A stretch of DNA of 64,000 nucleotides from the NCBI RefSeq assembly GCF_014692505.1, contig NZ_JACNYK010000003.1, forward strand, positions 372,001 to 436,000. Direction: 5' to 3'. The translations under genes were made by a program, and so were the position numbers. Numbering within the stretch: position 1 is the first letter of the stretch; each line of letters opens with the position of its first letter. Below, piece by piece: positions 28,708 to 36,614 of this stretch. The stretch comes from Sphingobacterium arenae. Lineage in GTDB: Bacteria > Bacteroidota > Bacteroidia > Sphingobacteriales > Sphingobacteriaceae. The notes under the pieces were generated by a model. It was not told the DNA's origin and made no database searches. It saw nothing but the letters and a program-made list of their open reading frames with translations.

Positions 28708-29877
28708 TTATATTTTCTTTCCTTTAATGATAAGTTTGCGCTGGACAGGATCTAGGCTATAATTAATGTCGGCGACGTCGAGTACGCGCAGCACAAGACT
28801 TATGTTCTGGTTACGGAAGGCATCGCCTGCTAACTCGACGGCTGGCACTTGTCCTTCATAGACAATGGTCAGATCATACCAATGCCCAATTTCAGTCATT
28901 ACGTCGGAAAAAGATTTACCATCAAAGCTAAACTTTCCGTCGCGCCAGGCGACGTAATTACCTGCATCAACCTGTTGAACACGTGTGCCTAGATGCGTTG
29001 TTACAGCCTGATCGCCTGGTGACAATAACATCTGCTTGTGTTGGTCTGTCAACGCTATTTTACCTTCGATGAGCGTGGTTTTGCTCGACGTTTGATCAGG
29101 GTAGGCGGAGATATTGAATTGTGTACCCAATACGTCAATCTCTTGCTGGCTGCTGATCACCTTAAAAGGTTTTTTTGATCCATCATTTCGATATGCCGAC
29201 TGCACATCAAAGTAGGCTTCGCCTTCTAGCTCGACAACACGTTGTTCATTCGTAAAATGGGTAGGGTAGGTTAACTTAGAAGCTGCATTTAACCACACCA
29301 GGGTGCCATCAGGCAAGGTAACCCGATAAGTGCCACCCCGTGGAGTCTGTAATACCAACTTTGCGACCTTGTCGTTGGCATCATCTAATAATCCGTTTTC
29401 TTGCAAAGTTGTACCATCGCCGTAGGTGATACCGTTGTTGACAATAATGCCATCCTGTGAAGTACTAAGATTAATCTGTCTGCCGTCGGTCAAGGTAAGT
29501 GTAGCCTTGTTGCCTCCCGGCTCAATTGTCGTACGAACCAATGTAGCAGGTTCTACCCCTTTGTTTACATAAACATGGTTGGTCCAAATGCCTATAAATA
29601 TAATTAATATTGCCACAGCAGCAGCCCAATAAAGCTTTCGAATATTAGAACGAGGGTAGGGTGTAGGTTTATCTTCTTGAATTTTTGAAAGCAGGCCATC
29701 AAGCATCCGGGTCTTTATCTGATGGTGACTTTTTTCATCATCAGATAAAGGTATAGTAACCAAGGTGTCATCATGGCTATTATACCAATCGATTAAAACT
29801 TGTAGCTCATAAGAGTCAATGCTGCCGTTTTTGAACTTATAAACTAATTGCTCAATATATTTAGGATCGTGGATCAT
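28708..29877 (-). CDS. FecR-family anti-sigma factor
   Basis: A 389-residue protein with a cytoplasmic N-terminal part (1-80), a single membrane span (LYWAAAVAILIIFIGIW, about 83-99), a periplasmic FecR domain (TPRGGTYRVTLPDGTLVWLN and VELEGEAYFDVQS) and a C-terminal DUF4974-like region (FSDVMTEIGHWYDLTIVYEG). It regulates the sigma factor encoded 97 bp upstream. Same family as the 8110-9309 protein, but a separate signalling pair. Confidence 0.9.
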   Translation of the reverse strand: MIHDPKYIEQLVYKFKNGSIDSYELQVLIDWYNSHDDTLVTIPLSDDEKSHHQIKTRMLDGLLSKIQEDKPTPYPRSNIRKLYWAAAVAILIIFIGIWTNHVYVNKGVEPATLVRTTIEPGGNKATLTLTDGRQINLSTSQDGIIVNNGITYGDGTTLQENGLLDDANDKVAKLVLQTPRGGTYRVTLPDGTLVWLNAASKLTYPTHFTNEQRVVELEGEAYFDVQSAYRNDGSKKPFKVISSQQEIDVLGTQFNISAYPDQTSSKTTLIEGKIALTDQHKQMLLSPGDQAVTTHLGTRVQQVDAGNYVAWRDGKFSFDGKSFSDVMTEIGHWYDLTIVYEGQVPAVELAGDAFRNQNISLVLRVLDVADINYSLDPVQRKLIIKGKKI

Positions 29878-29913
29878 CTTTATTCTGCCTGTTTATCTAT
29901 ATAGACAGAAAAA

Positions 29914-29940
29914 TACGTGATCCGGGTGAGTCGGAACTAC
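29914..29940 (-). promoter_or_regulatory. Candidate ECF-sigma promoter upstream of the second fecR
   Basis: On the minus strand, GTAGTTCCGACTCACCCGG followed by ATCACGTA lies between sigma and fecR, ending about 37 bp before the fecR start. It is GC-rich within AT-rich flanks and occupies the same place as the 8059-8088 box of the first locus, sharing the TAGT-x-C beginning. It has no second copy in this window. Confidence 0.35.
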
Positions 29941-29974
29941 ATTTTTTTTAAAAAATTGGTTTTTAAAGGATAGA

Positions 29975-30562
29975 TTATTGAAAAAAAATAGGGATAAATA
30001 TGATCGTGGTTAATAATTCCGTGTTATTACGGATGTCTTTATTCGCTTTTTTCAAATGAGACTTAACAGTATTTTCAGAAAGTTGAAGTTTTTCGGCAAT
30101 TTGCTTTGTAGAAAGACCCTCGTGTCGGCTTAAGGTGAATACCAATTTGCATTGTGCAGGCAAAGAATGAATCGCCTTGTCTATTTGTTGTGCTAACTCA
30201 CGCACAATCAGCTCGCGTTCCGGCGTGTGTAGGTTTATCATTTCAATAGGAGTATAACCTTCTGCCTTTTGACGTTCGCGGTAGCGGCGATCTAAAATAT
30301 TAAATGATTGATTACGTACTGCGCGAGCTAAATAGTATGCAAGTTCATCTTTGGCTAAGGAGAAATCATTGCGCAACTTCCATAATTTGCATAATACGTC
30401 CTGAACGCATTCCTCCGCTTCTTCTAGATTACCTAATCGATTAAACGCAACAGCCAACATTTTTTCCCAATAGCGGTCGTATATCTCCACTAAGACACGC
30501 TCATCTCCACTACGCATAAACTGCACCAAGTCCTGGTCGTCGTAAACCTTGTAATCCACCAT
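29975..30562 (-). CDS. ECF RNA polymerase sigma factor (FecI/SusC-associated type)
   Basis: A 195-residue factor. Region 2 appears in FNRLGNLEEAEECVQDVLCK (about 40-60), region 4 in LPAQCKLVFTLSRHEGLSTK followed by QIAEKLQLSENTVKSHLKKA. It heads the second SusCD locus and is presumably held by the FecR encoded downstream. Its own promoter is a canonical housekeeping one (30586-30616). Confidence 0.9.
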   Translation of the reverse strand: MVDYKVYDDQDLVQFMRSGDERVLVEIYDRYWEKMLAVAFNRLGNLEEAEECVQDVLCKLWKLRNDFSLAKDELAYYLARAVRNQSFNILDRRYRERQKAEGYTPIEMINLHTPERELIVRELAQQIDKAIHSLPAQCKLVFTLSRHEGLSTKQIAEKLQLSENTVKSHLKKANKDIRNNTELLTTIIFIPIFFQ

Positions 30563-30585
30563 TTAGTATGTATCTGCTTGCCTTA

Positions 30586-30616
30586 CAAACTTATATATAT
30601 TTGCTTTTATATGCAA
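30586..30616 (-). promoter_or_regulatory. Housekeeping-type promoter of the second ECF sigma gene
   Basis: On the minus strand, TTG (30616-30614), then 20 bp, then TAAGTTTG (30593-30586), ending 24 bp before the sigma start codon. It matches the Bacteroidota -33/-7 consensus and has the same spacing as the promoter at 7389-7419. Confidence 0.68.
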
Positions 30617-30647
30617 TTATTATTACGTGGCACGCAATATTCGACAA

Positions 30648-30693
30648 CGAACTCCCACATTTCTTGATAAATGCGGCAAAAAAATCGGTAAAC
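30648..30693 (-). repeat. Relic of the NTF2-gene leader module
   Basis: This stretch aligns with the segment CTCCCGCATTTCTCGG ... GCGGTAAAAAAATCGGTGAA found upstream of each of the four NTF2-like genes, but no NTF2 gene is attached. It runs straight into R element 2, preserving the leader-then-R order seen in complete units. Confidence 0.55.
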
Positions 30694-30775
30694 AAAAAAA
30701 TCCTGAAGCGGGGAACTCCAGGATTTTTAACTAACTAACCAATTATAAACCTAAATTATGAAGTACAGATATAAC
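30694..30775 (-). repeat. R element, copy 2
   Basis: The hairpin ATCCTGAAGC/ACTCCAGGAT is flanked by A7 and T5, followed (plus strand) by AACTAACTAACCAATTATAA and CCTAAATTATGAAGTAC. It belongs to the subtype whose minus strand has a TATATTTG/TATATCTG-like box about 40 nt before the hairpin. It lies 125 bp beyond the stop of the lipoprotein gene at 30900 and may terminate it. Confidence 0.8.
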
Positions 30776-30899
30776 GACAAAAGCTGTAGCTTTTGTATCT
30801 CATTGGTGTATATAGGACACATATTGACAAATGGATGACGTTTGTGCCTCCGTACTTGCTGCGTTAGCTGATACAGCGATTCAAACATTACTCTGATTT

Positions 30900-31889
30900 C
30901 TATTCTTCTCCCTCCGTTTCCTTTTCTTTAGTCAATACCTCAAGTATAGATTTAAGAACAGCTGTTCCTGATTCACTAGTTGCTTCTACAAATGCAGCAC
31001 GTTGTTCAGCCTTTATTTTAGCAGGGTTGACCTCAGTTACCACCACCTCTACTTCGTACAAGCCCGTATTGATGTTGATTGGTTGTACCTTTTGTTTTAC
31101 GACATCTTTCGTAACCACTTTTTCCGTAGTTGTTATTGAAGGTTTTGTTCCTTCACTCTTTGTGGTGATTTTGGTATCTGTTACATCGGTCGTATCTGTC
31201 TTGGTAATCACCGATTTAGGGAGTATAGGAATCCATCCACTATATATATTATTTGCTACCGTTGGCTTCCCAACTCTCACCATAGGAATATTCATAGATA
31301 CCGTCCTGATATCATTTAGTTTGTATTCCCCTGAAGCAATAGAAAGGCTTTTGACCTTAATCTCTACTGTGAGATCTACAAAACGTGAATTTCCTTTTAA
31401 TTTGGCAATGGAGTAATTGTAATTGAAGGAAGTACTATCAAGACGATATCTGAACGCCGTTTGATCCGCAGATTGAATAGGGATTAGTTTAAATGAAACC
31501 GCTGTGATGGGTTTTTCTTCTAACGATTGGGTACCTAATACAATGTCCCTTGTGAGCTCAAGTCCTGGCAAAGCGATTTCCTGTGATGTAATTCGAAAAT
31601 TCTCTGCTGAATTAAATGCTTTATACGAGCCCGTATATTTGAGCGCGTCTGATTTCAGTTTTTGCTGAACACTTTTAACCCCAAAGTCAATTAAAGTGGG
31701 ACCGATTGTCGCAGCAATTCCAGCAATACCAGCCATCTGATTTTTATTTGTTTTGGTTGATACAGGCCTAATCGTTAGTGTTGTTTTTTCAGACACTATC
31801 TTAGCATCTGCTGTACCGCTATAATTTCTTAAGCTACTACAGCTACTTCCCAAAATGAGGGTGGCAAAAAGTAAAATGTTAGTTTTCAT
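30900..31889 (-). CDS. Hypothetical lipoprotein paired with a trypsin-like protease
   Basis: A 329-residue lipoprotein (LGSSC, cysteine 17) that I cannot assign to a family. After the anchor there is a short glycine/alanine-rich hydrophobic stretch (MAGIAGIAATIGPTLIDFG), then a beta-rich body (PITAVSFKLIPIQ, FRYRLDSTSFNYNYS), then a threonine/lysine-rich linker near 235-265 and a helical, acidic C-terminus. It begins 4 bp after the stop of the protease gene, so the two are almost certainly co-translated. It could be a surface or periplasmic partner or inhibitor of the protease. Confidence 0.6.
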   Translation of the reverse strand: MKTNILLFATLILGSSCSSLRNYSGTADAKIVSEKTTLTIRPVSTKTNKNQMAGIAGIAATIGPTLIDFGVKSVQQKLKSDALKYTGSYKAFNSAENFRITSQEIALPGLELTRDIVLGTQSLEEKPITAVSFKLIPIQSADQTAFRYRLDSTSFNYNYSIAKLKGNSRFVDLTVEIKVKSLSIASGEYKLNDIRTVSMNIPMVRVGKPTVANNIYSGWIPILPKSVITKTDTTDVTDTKITTKSEGTKPSITTTEKVVTKDVVKQKVQPININTGLYEVEVVVTEVNPAKIKAEQRAAFVEATSESGTAVLKSILEVLTKEKETEGEE

Positions 31890-31893
31890 GAAT

Positions 31894-32832
31894 TTAAGAA
31901 GTTTGTTTTTTTACAGAGTTTAATATATAGTCAAATGAAATTGCAACAGCATTATTCGCACCATCGCCCTGACAGTGGAGACCTACTATTTTTATTTCAG
32001 AAGAATTATCGTTTACGATCCACAACGATCCAGAATCACCATCTAATGATATCGGCCGACTTTTGTCTTGAAATTCGGGGTCTAACATAATGCTAAGCCT
32101 AGGGGGATTTATCAACGATTGCCCTATTACAGTACCATATGTAAGACCTGTAGTTGTCCCCGTCTTTTTTACTTTGGTTTGCCCATAAATAGGATTTACG
32201 AATACGATCTGATTGATTATTCCTGGAAGACCGTTCAGAGATTGGGTTTGGTTAACTGCTGCTTCTATTCTAAAAAGCGCGTAATCAAGTGCTTGATCAA
32301 ATATTGTTGAGGCAATCCCAATACTGTTATCCGATGAAGGGTTTGGCAAATGCTGATATACTTTGTATTTGCCCGCATAATCTTGTCTAACGATCTCCGG
32401 AGGGACTGATCCAAATAGTACATGATAGTTTGTAATCCCTACATAGCTGCCATCCATGGTCAATATTGCTCCCAATGTTCCATAAGCGTATGGATCACTC
32501 ACAAAAAGTTCGCTCAGAATTTGCAATCCACCGATTAGAGGACGAATTCTAGTTCGTGGCGGCCATGATGCTCCCTGTAGTTTATTGTCAACAGCTACTA
32601 CATCCGTCTTAAATCCAGCAATTTCCTTCGGCAAGACAAGGTTGCTCTTTAATTTTTCTAGAGGTTCTTTCTTTTTGACATTAAACCGTATACATAATTC
32701 ATCCGTAATAATTCCATCAGTGAGCCTGACGCCAAATTCTATATCTGTGATATCTGGTCTGTAGGCATAACCTTTGATGGCCTTTGCTGCCTTTTTGTAG
32801 AGTTGCTTTTGTTTTCGAAGTGTTAGCTTCAT
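31894..32832 (-). CDS. Trypsin-like serine protease without signal peptide (Nal1-like layout)
   Basis: A 312-residue protein. The chymotrypsin-fold triad is readable: His137 in ITNYHVLFG, Asp183 in DQALDYALFRIE and Ser267 in SLDGDSGSLW. An N-terminal domain of about 90 residues (IEFGVRLTDGIITDELCIRF, DVVAVDNKLQ) is like that preceding the protease domain in Nal1-like putative serine proteases. There is no signal peptide, so it should act in the cytoplasm, which is unusual for this fold, yet its operon partner is a lipoprotein. It lies inside the repeat-rich island, bracketed by R elements 2 and 3. Confidence 0.75.
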   Translation of the reverse strand: MKLTLRKQKQLYKKAAKAIKGYAYRPDITDIEFGVRLTDGIITDELCIRFNVKKKEPLEKLKSNLVLPKEIAGFKTDVVAVDNKLQGASWPPRTRIRPLIGGLQILSELFVSDPYAYGTLGAILTMDGSYVGITNYHVLFGSVPPEIVRQDYAGKYKVYQHLPNPSSDNSIGIASTIFDQALDYALFRIEAAVNQTQSLNGLPGIINQIVFVNPIYGQTKVKKTGTTTGLTYGTVIGQSLINPPRLSIMLDPEFQDKSRPISLDGDSGSLWIVNDNSSEIKIVGLHCQGDGANNAVAISFDYILNSVKKQTS

Positions 32833-32909
32833 AGAATATTTAAAGATTTAGTTTGTAGGATGTTAATTTAGATAGCGTTATGATATTCTACAATACCTAG
32901 TGGTAGGTA

Positions 32910-32993
32910 TTTATTATTACAACAAGAACGAACACGTAGGCGATGGCGCTATTTACAAAACTTACCGTTAGAGAAATAGAAGAGCTGAAATAA
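32910..32993 (+). pseudogene. Relic of an Rpn nuclease gene (only both ends left)
   Basis: TATTACAACAAGAA-GAACACGTAGG corresponds to codons about 48-56 of the intact Rpn gene at 57393. After a short junction the sequence resumes with GAAATAGAAGAGCTGAAATAA, the last codons of that gene. About 700 bp are missing in between. R element 3 follows immediately, as it does after the intact gene. Confidence 0.65.
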
Positions 32994-32994
32994 T

Positions 32995-33080
32995 AAAAAA
33001 AATCCTGAAGCGGGGAGCTCCAGGATTTTTAACTAACTAACCAATTATAAACCTAAATTATGAAGTACAAATATAACGAT
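32995..33080 (-). repeat. R element, copy 3
   Basis: The hairpin AAAATCCTGAAGC.. GGATTTTT is followed by AACTAACTAACCAATTATAA and CCTAAATTATGAAGTAC. The minus strand shows a perfect -7 box TATATTTG about 42 nt before the hairpin and a T7 tail after it. It directly follows the Rpn relic. Confidence 0.85.
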
Positions 33081-33195
33081 AAGTATAGCAATATAGTGTC
33101 ACCTTAGTGTATAATTAACACATATTAACAAGTATCTCGACTTATATGCAATAATGAAAACATATTCGTAATTGGATTCGAATATAACAAAAATT

Positions 33196-33220
33196 CAAAG
33201 CCTGCATCCGCAGGCTTTGC
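33196..33220. terminator. Terminator of NTF2-like gene copy B
   Basis: CAAAGCCTGCATCCGCAGGCTTTG is a near-perfect hairpin 57 bp beyond the stop of the NTF2-like gene at 33277. The same hairpin plus CTAACTAAACTAAAC occurs after all four copies (also 35466, 43258 and 56590). Confidence 0.75.
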
Positions 33221-33276
33221 TAACTAAACTAAACACAGGGAGATATCTCACGACATGTCCCATATTGAAACAAAAA

Positions 33277-33711
33277 CTAAATCTTTTCTGGATAAGTCGT
33301 TTCCACCTTGCTCACCTTCCAACCGTCTTTGCTCTGATTTAAGGTAATATAATCTACGCGGGTGAAGTTGTCGAATGTCATGGTTGCTTTAGCTACGCAT
33401 ACCTTGCCGTCCTGCGACAGGATTTGGTAGCTGCTCTTACAGTCATATTTGTTACCCTTGTTGGCATTCAGATATTTAATGTATTCCTTTTTGCCCGCAC
33501 GGTCGTTGTTGTTCACGTTGCGGTACTGGAAATCATCCGTAAAAAGGAACTTGTTCAGCTCGATGCTGCCTAGGGTAACAGCTTCTAGGTATGTATTCAG
33601 AATCATGCTTGATTCCACATCTTTCAAAGGATTGGGCCTCTCCGAAGCAAAGGAGCTTAAGGATGTTACCATGATCAATGCAGCTGCGATAGTTTTCAAT
33701 GTCGTTTTCAT
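33277..33711 (-). CDS. Secreted NTF2-like/lumazine-binding-type protein, copy B
   Basis: A 144-residue protein with a cleavable signal peptide (IAAALIMVTSLSSFA). The body, with VESSMILNTYLEAV at the N-terminus and KVCVAKATMTFDNFTRVDYI to the C-terminus, fits the NTF2-like fold of the 'putative lumazine-binding' group. The function is unknown. One of four near-identical minus-strand copies. It has its own promoter (minus-strand TACTTTTG at about 33766-33773), a 70-bp leader and a dedicated hairpin terminator. This copy is three residues longer at the C-terminus (EKI) and carries unique substitutions such as DDFQYRN. Confidence 0.8.
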   Translation of the reverse strand: MKTTLKTIAAALIMVTSLSSFASERPNPLKDVESSMILNTYLEAVTLGSIELNKFLFTDDFQYRNVNNNDRAGKKEYIKYLNANKGNKYDCKSSYQILSQDGKVCVAKATMTFDNFTRVDYITLNQSKDGWKVSKVETTYPEKI

Positions 33712-33995
33712 ATCTGTAGTTTTTAATGTGAGGTATATTATTTTTTCTATTTCTTATTTGATATCTCAAAAGTAGGGCAGCAGACTTATTTACCGAATAA
33801 CGATTAGACCAAGCTCCCGCATTTCTCGGTAACTGCGGTAAAAAAATCGGTGAATGCAAATATCTACCTGTTTGTTCATGCCAAAAGGATTGCAAGCCCA
33901 TTGCCAAGTGTTCAAAACGTTGTTTTAGAGATATTTGTGTTTCTAGGGGGATTTCCAGTTGTTCACCGGCGAACAGCTTGTGTCCGGTAATGAAC

Positions 33996-34052
33996 AAAAA
34001 AATCCTGAAGTGGGGAGCTCCAGGATCTCTTAACTAACTAACCAATTGTAAA
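33996..34052 (-). repeat. R element, copy 4 (3' tail cut by a gene junction)
   Basis: The hairpin AAATCCTGAAGTGGGGAGCT.. AGGAT is followed by TAACTAACTAACCAATTGTAA, then the sequence switches to the stop region of the gene at 34055. Here R lies 2 bp beyond the stop of a minus-strand gene and can serve as its terminator. Confidence 0.8.
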
Positions 34053-34054
34053 CT

Positions 34055-34738
34055 TTATTTTAGAGAGATTTTATGAAGTGTTTTTACGATATGGCGTTTT
34101 TGATACCAGTCGTTGTACACCAGTTCGATCTCCTTCGGTTTAAAAGAACCAAAATCGACATCTCTGTAATTTTCCAACCGTTCTGCAAACTTCAGAGGTG
34201 TCTTTATTTGCTCCCGGAACCGAACAGCCGTAATATGCGCGGTAGTTAACCGGTATCTGGCGTCGATTGTCTGCTGTAATGCAGCAGCTTTAAAGTTATC
34301 TCTCAACTGATCCCTGAATCTTTCAAGTCCTTCGTTCAGCGGAAACCCTTGGATCATCACGGCCTCAGGAGAGGCAGATATCCCCTGAAAGTAAAGACCA
34401 ATATCCATTATATCTTTGGCACTTTGCTCAAAAAGGCGGATATATTTTGAAGGCTCTATCTGCCCGAGATTAAAACCGTCATAACACGAAATAATGGATA
34501 ATACCGTTACGTGCATATCTGGGCGCGGTTGATAATACTGCTCTTTGTCGATAACCATCAACTCCTGTTGAAAGCGAGCAATCGCTTCCTGAATATTATC
34601 GTTGGGTCTGATCACGACTGTTAAGCCTCGTCTTTTATCATTTTTGTCGTCTATTAACCGATCGATTTTATTGGTCCCATTTCGAATGTTGTCAATCGAT
34701 CTTGTATAGAGGTTATTATAAAGTTCTGTCAAGTTCAT
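34055..34738 (-). CDS. 2H phosphoesterase-superfamily protein (2'-5' RNA ligase-like)
   Basis: A 227-residue cytosolic protein with the two H-x-T signature motifs: HVT at residues 76-78 (PDMHVTVLS) and HIT at 168-170 (TTAHITAVRF), about 90 residues apart as the fold requires. 2H enzymes act on 2',5' or cyclic phosphodiester bonds in RNA or nucleotides; some remove cyclic-oligonucleotide signals or repair RNA. A long N-terminal helix precedes the core. Single-gene cargo between R4 and a run of gene fragments. Confidence 0.75.
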   Translation of the reverse strand: MNLTELYNNLYTRSIDNIRNGTNKIDRLIDDKNDKRRGLTVVIRPNDNIQEAIARFQQELMVIDKEQYYQPRPDMHVTVLSIISCYDGFNLGQIEPSKYIRLFEQSAKDIMDIGLYFQGISASPEAVMIQGFPLNEGLERFRDQLRDNFKAAALQQTIDARYRLTTAHITAVRFREQIKTPLKFAERLENYRDVDFGSFKPKEIELVYNDWYQKRHIVKTLHKISLK

Positions 34739-34932
34739 ACAAATCAGTATTCAGCTTGCTAATATACTATTCAATTGAAGGAATTAGGTAATCGATTGGG
34801 ATTATCGATACCCAATACTACTATATCATATCATTTAATTTGTATGTTTATATTGGACTCGTATTGATGGCAAAATATGTCAGTCAGGTAATATTTATAC
34901 TTTTTGCCATTTCTGGAATGGTAACATGCTGA

Positions 34933-35036
34933 TTATTGTATACCAGTACCTCCGGCTGCATTTGTAAAAGCGCAAATTTCTTCACTGAGTTCCTCGAGCT
35001 TGTTAGGTACCCGAATCTTAAAATCTGCATTGTAGC
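34933..35036 (-). pseudogene. Fragment of an AlbA_2/Schlafen-type DNA-binding protein
   Basis: About 34 codons read GYNADFKIRVPN, then KLEELSEEICAFTNAAGG, then a stop. This matches the N-terminal AlbA_2 signature (E/D-x-K ... EICAFANAAGG) of ATP-binding Schlafen-like proteins, with the rest missing. It lies divergently from the Fic fragment, with two inverted repeats between them. Confidence 0.6.
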
Positions 35037-35039
35037 CTG

Positions 35040-35064
35040 CGGAGAATAACTAACTTATTCTCCG
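35040..35064. terminator. Hairpin between two gene fragments
   Basis: CGGAGAATA and TATTCTCCG form a perfect 9-bp stem around ACTAACT, followed by a T-run on the plus strand. It is the only intrinsic-terminator-like element between the AlbA_2 and Fic fragments. Confidence 0.5.
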
Positions 35065-35071
35065 CTTTTTT

Positions 35072-35100
35072 TGCGGTAAATAATACTTGTATTTACCGCA
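35072..35100. promoter_or_regulatory. Inverted-repeat operator before the Fic fragment
   Basis: TGCGGTAAATA and TATTTACCGCA are a perfect 11-bp inverted repeat (7-bp spacer) directly before a -7 box TAATTTTG (35103-35110) and the Fic start at 35116. The position suggests a repressor site controlling the former Fic gene. Confidence 0.5.
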
Positions 35101-35115
35101 TATAATTTTGAGATC

Positions 35116-35220
35116 ATGGCAGTCTATATACACGAACGACATAACAGGGTAGATTTCCAGTGGGAAGATGAAAAGATACTCAATCTATTAAGTGAGGTTC
35201 GGCATCTCCAAGGGATCTCG
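35116..35220 (+). pseudogene. N-terminal fragment of a Fic-family protein (DUF4172)
   Basis: The first 35 codons begin MAVYIHERHNRVDFQWEDEK and continue ILNLLSEVRHLQG, the N-terminal DUF4172 signature that precedes the Fic AMP-transferase domain. The frame hits TAG right after. The whole Fic catalytic domain is missing. Promoter and operator are kept, so the deletion removed only the 3' part. Confidence 0.7.
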
Positions 35221-35289
35221 TAGCTGCTCTAGATTAGCCTTCACCGGAGCAAAGGTTAATCAATGACAGTAGTTCAGTAATAAACAAAT

Positions 35290-35370
35290 AAAAAATCCTG
35301 AAGCGGGGAGCTCCAGGATTTTTAACTAACTAACCAATTATAAACCTAATTATGAAGTACAAATATAACG
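35290..35370 (-). repeat. R element, copy 5
   Basis: The hairpin AAATCCTGAAGC.. GGATTTTT is followed by AACTAACTAACCAATTATAA and CCTAATTATGAAGTAC (one base shorter than other copies). The minus-strand TATATTTG box is conserved. It lies between the Fic fragment and the terminator of NTF2 copy A. Confidence 0.85.
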
Positions 35371-35465
35371 ATAAGTGCGGTAATATAGTGTCACCTTAGT
35401 GTATAATTAACACATATTAACAATTCCTTCGTCGTATATGCAGTATTTACGAATACAAAAAAAAC

Positions 35466-35490
35466 CAAAGCCTGCATCCGCAGGCTTTGC
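35466..35490. terminator. Terminator of NTF2-like gene copy A
   Basis: CAAAGCCTGCATCCGCAGGCTTTG hairpin 68 bp beyond the stop of the gene at 35558, followed by CTCACTAAACTAAAC. Same module as at 33196. Confidence 0.75.
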
Positions 35491-35557
35491 TCACTAAACT
35501 AAACATCGGGAATTATCTCACGACATGTCCCTATTGAAACAAAAATCTAAAACTCTT

Positions 35558-35983
35558 CTACGGATAAGTCGTTTCCACTTTGCTCACTTTCCAGCCGTCC
35601 TTTCCCTGGTTCAAGGTAATATAATCTACGCGGGTAAAATTGTCGAATGCCATTATTGCCTTGGCTACGCATACTTTGCCGTCCTGCGATAGGATCTGGT
35701 AGCTGCTTTCGCAGTCATATTGCATGCCTTTGTTGGCCTTTAGGTATTTGATGTATTCCTTTTTGCCTGCGCGATCATTGTTGTTCACGTTGCTGTACTG
35801 GAAATCATCTGCAAAAAGAAACTTATTCAGGTCGATGCTACCCACGGTAACCGCTTCTAGGTATGTATTCAGAATCATGCTTGATTCCACGTCTTTCAAA
35901 GGATTGGCTTTTTCCGAAGCAAACGAGCTTAGTGATGTAACCATGATCAAAGCTGCTGCGATAGTTTTTAATGTCGTTTTCAT
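35558..35983 (-). CDS. Secreted NTF2-like/lumazine-binding-type protein, copy A
   Basis: A 141-residue protein with a signal peptide (AAALIMVTSLSSFA). The N-terminal part matches copy B (VESSMILNTYLEAV), whereas the centre (ANKGMQYDC, VAKAIMAFDNF) matches copy C, so this copy is a mosaic. The minus-strand -7 box TACCTTTG and the leader with the GCATTTCTCGGTAACTGCGG palindrome are conserved upstream. A decayed Rpn gene lies divergently beyond the leader, as an intact one does for copy D. Confidence 0.8.
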   Translation of the reverse strand: MKTTLKTIAAALIMVTSLSSFASEKANPLKDVESSMILNTYLEAVTVGSIDLNKFLFADDFQYSNVNNNDRAGKKEYIKYLKANKGMQYDCESSYQILSQDGKVCVAKAIMAFDNFTRVDYITLNQGKDGWKVSKVETTYP

Positions 35984-36215
35984 ATCTGTAGTTTTTATGT
36001 GTTATGTATAATGTTTTTTCTATTTCTTATTTGATATCTCAAAGGTAGGGTGGATCGCAGATTTACCGAATAACGATTAGACCAAGCTCCCGCATTTCTC
36101 GGTAACTGCGGTAAAAAAATCGGTGAATGCATTTTCAATTCCTTTCTGTCCATGCCTCGGCGATCCATAGCCGTTTTTAAACGTTTATAAACGACTATAA
36201 ATAGAAGGGTAACAG

Positions 36216-36454
36216 CAATTACCTCCATGACATCTGCCTATGCAACAGGGATTCAGGGGGAATTTTAACGAACATCTTGGGGTTATTTATATCGAACCCC
36301 GAAGGGCTCTATCATGCCACAAAAAATAGATATATTTATGATAAATTGATTAATTTTACAAAAGGCGAATAGTAAACTAAACAAGGAGGAACGCGATATG
36401 TACGATGCAAGAGCTACCGGTTTATCGGCTGAAGAAATAGAAAAACTAAAATAA
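36216..36454 (+). pseudogene. Relic of an Rpn nuclease gene (multiply deleted)
   Basis: Segments of the intact gene at 57393 appear in order: CTCCATGACATCTG-CTATGCAAC, CGAACATCTTGGGGTTATTTA, ATTGATTAATTTTAC-AAAGGCGAA, then a jump to AAGGAGGAACGCGATATGTA, then GAGCTACCGGTTTATCGGC to the stop. There are frameshifts and two large deletions. Upstream it keeps the AACGTTTATAAACGACTATA leader of the intact gene and downstream R element 6. Confidence 0.75.
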
Positions 36455-36458
36455 TAAT

Positions 36459-36540
36459 AAAAAAATCCTGAAGCGGGGAGCCTCAGGATTTTTACTAACT
36501 AACCAATTATTAACCTAAATTATGAATTACTAAAATAACG
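36459..36540 (-). repeat. R element, copy 6
   Basis: AAATCCTGAAGC.. GGATTTTT is followed by ACTAACTAACCAATTATTAA and CCTAAATTATGAATTAC. It follows an Rpn relic 4 bp after its stop. Homology with copy 12 continues for about 200 bp downstream through 36735. Confidence 0.85.
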
Positions 36541-36614
36541 TCAATTTGTGTGCCTTTATTATTTTTGCAATGCCTTTTTAACAAATATTAACGAAATATA
36601 ATCCTAACAGCATA

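Noticed and set aside
33061-33110. Short peptide MKYKYND... encoded after the R tail
   Set aside because: The reading differs in every copy and often stops after three codons (MNY), so the ATG is part of a conserved non-coding motif.
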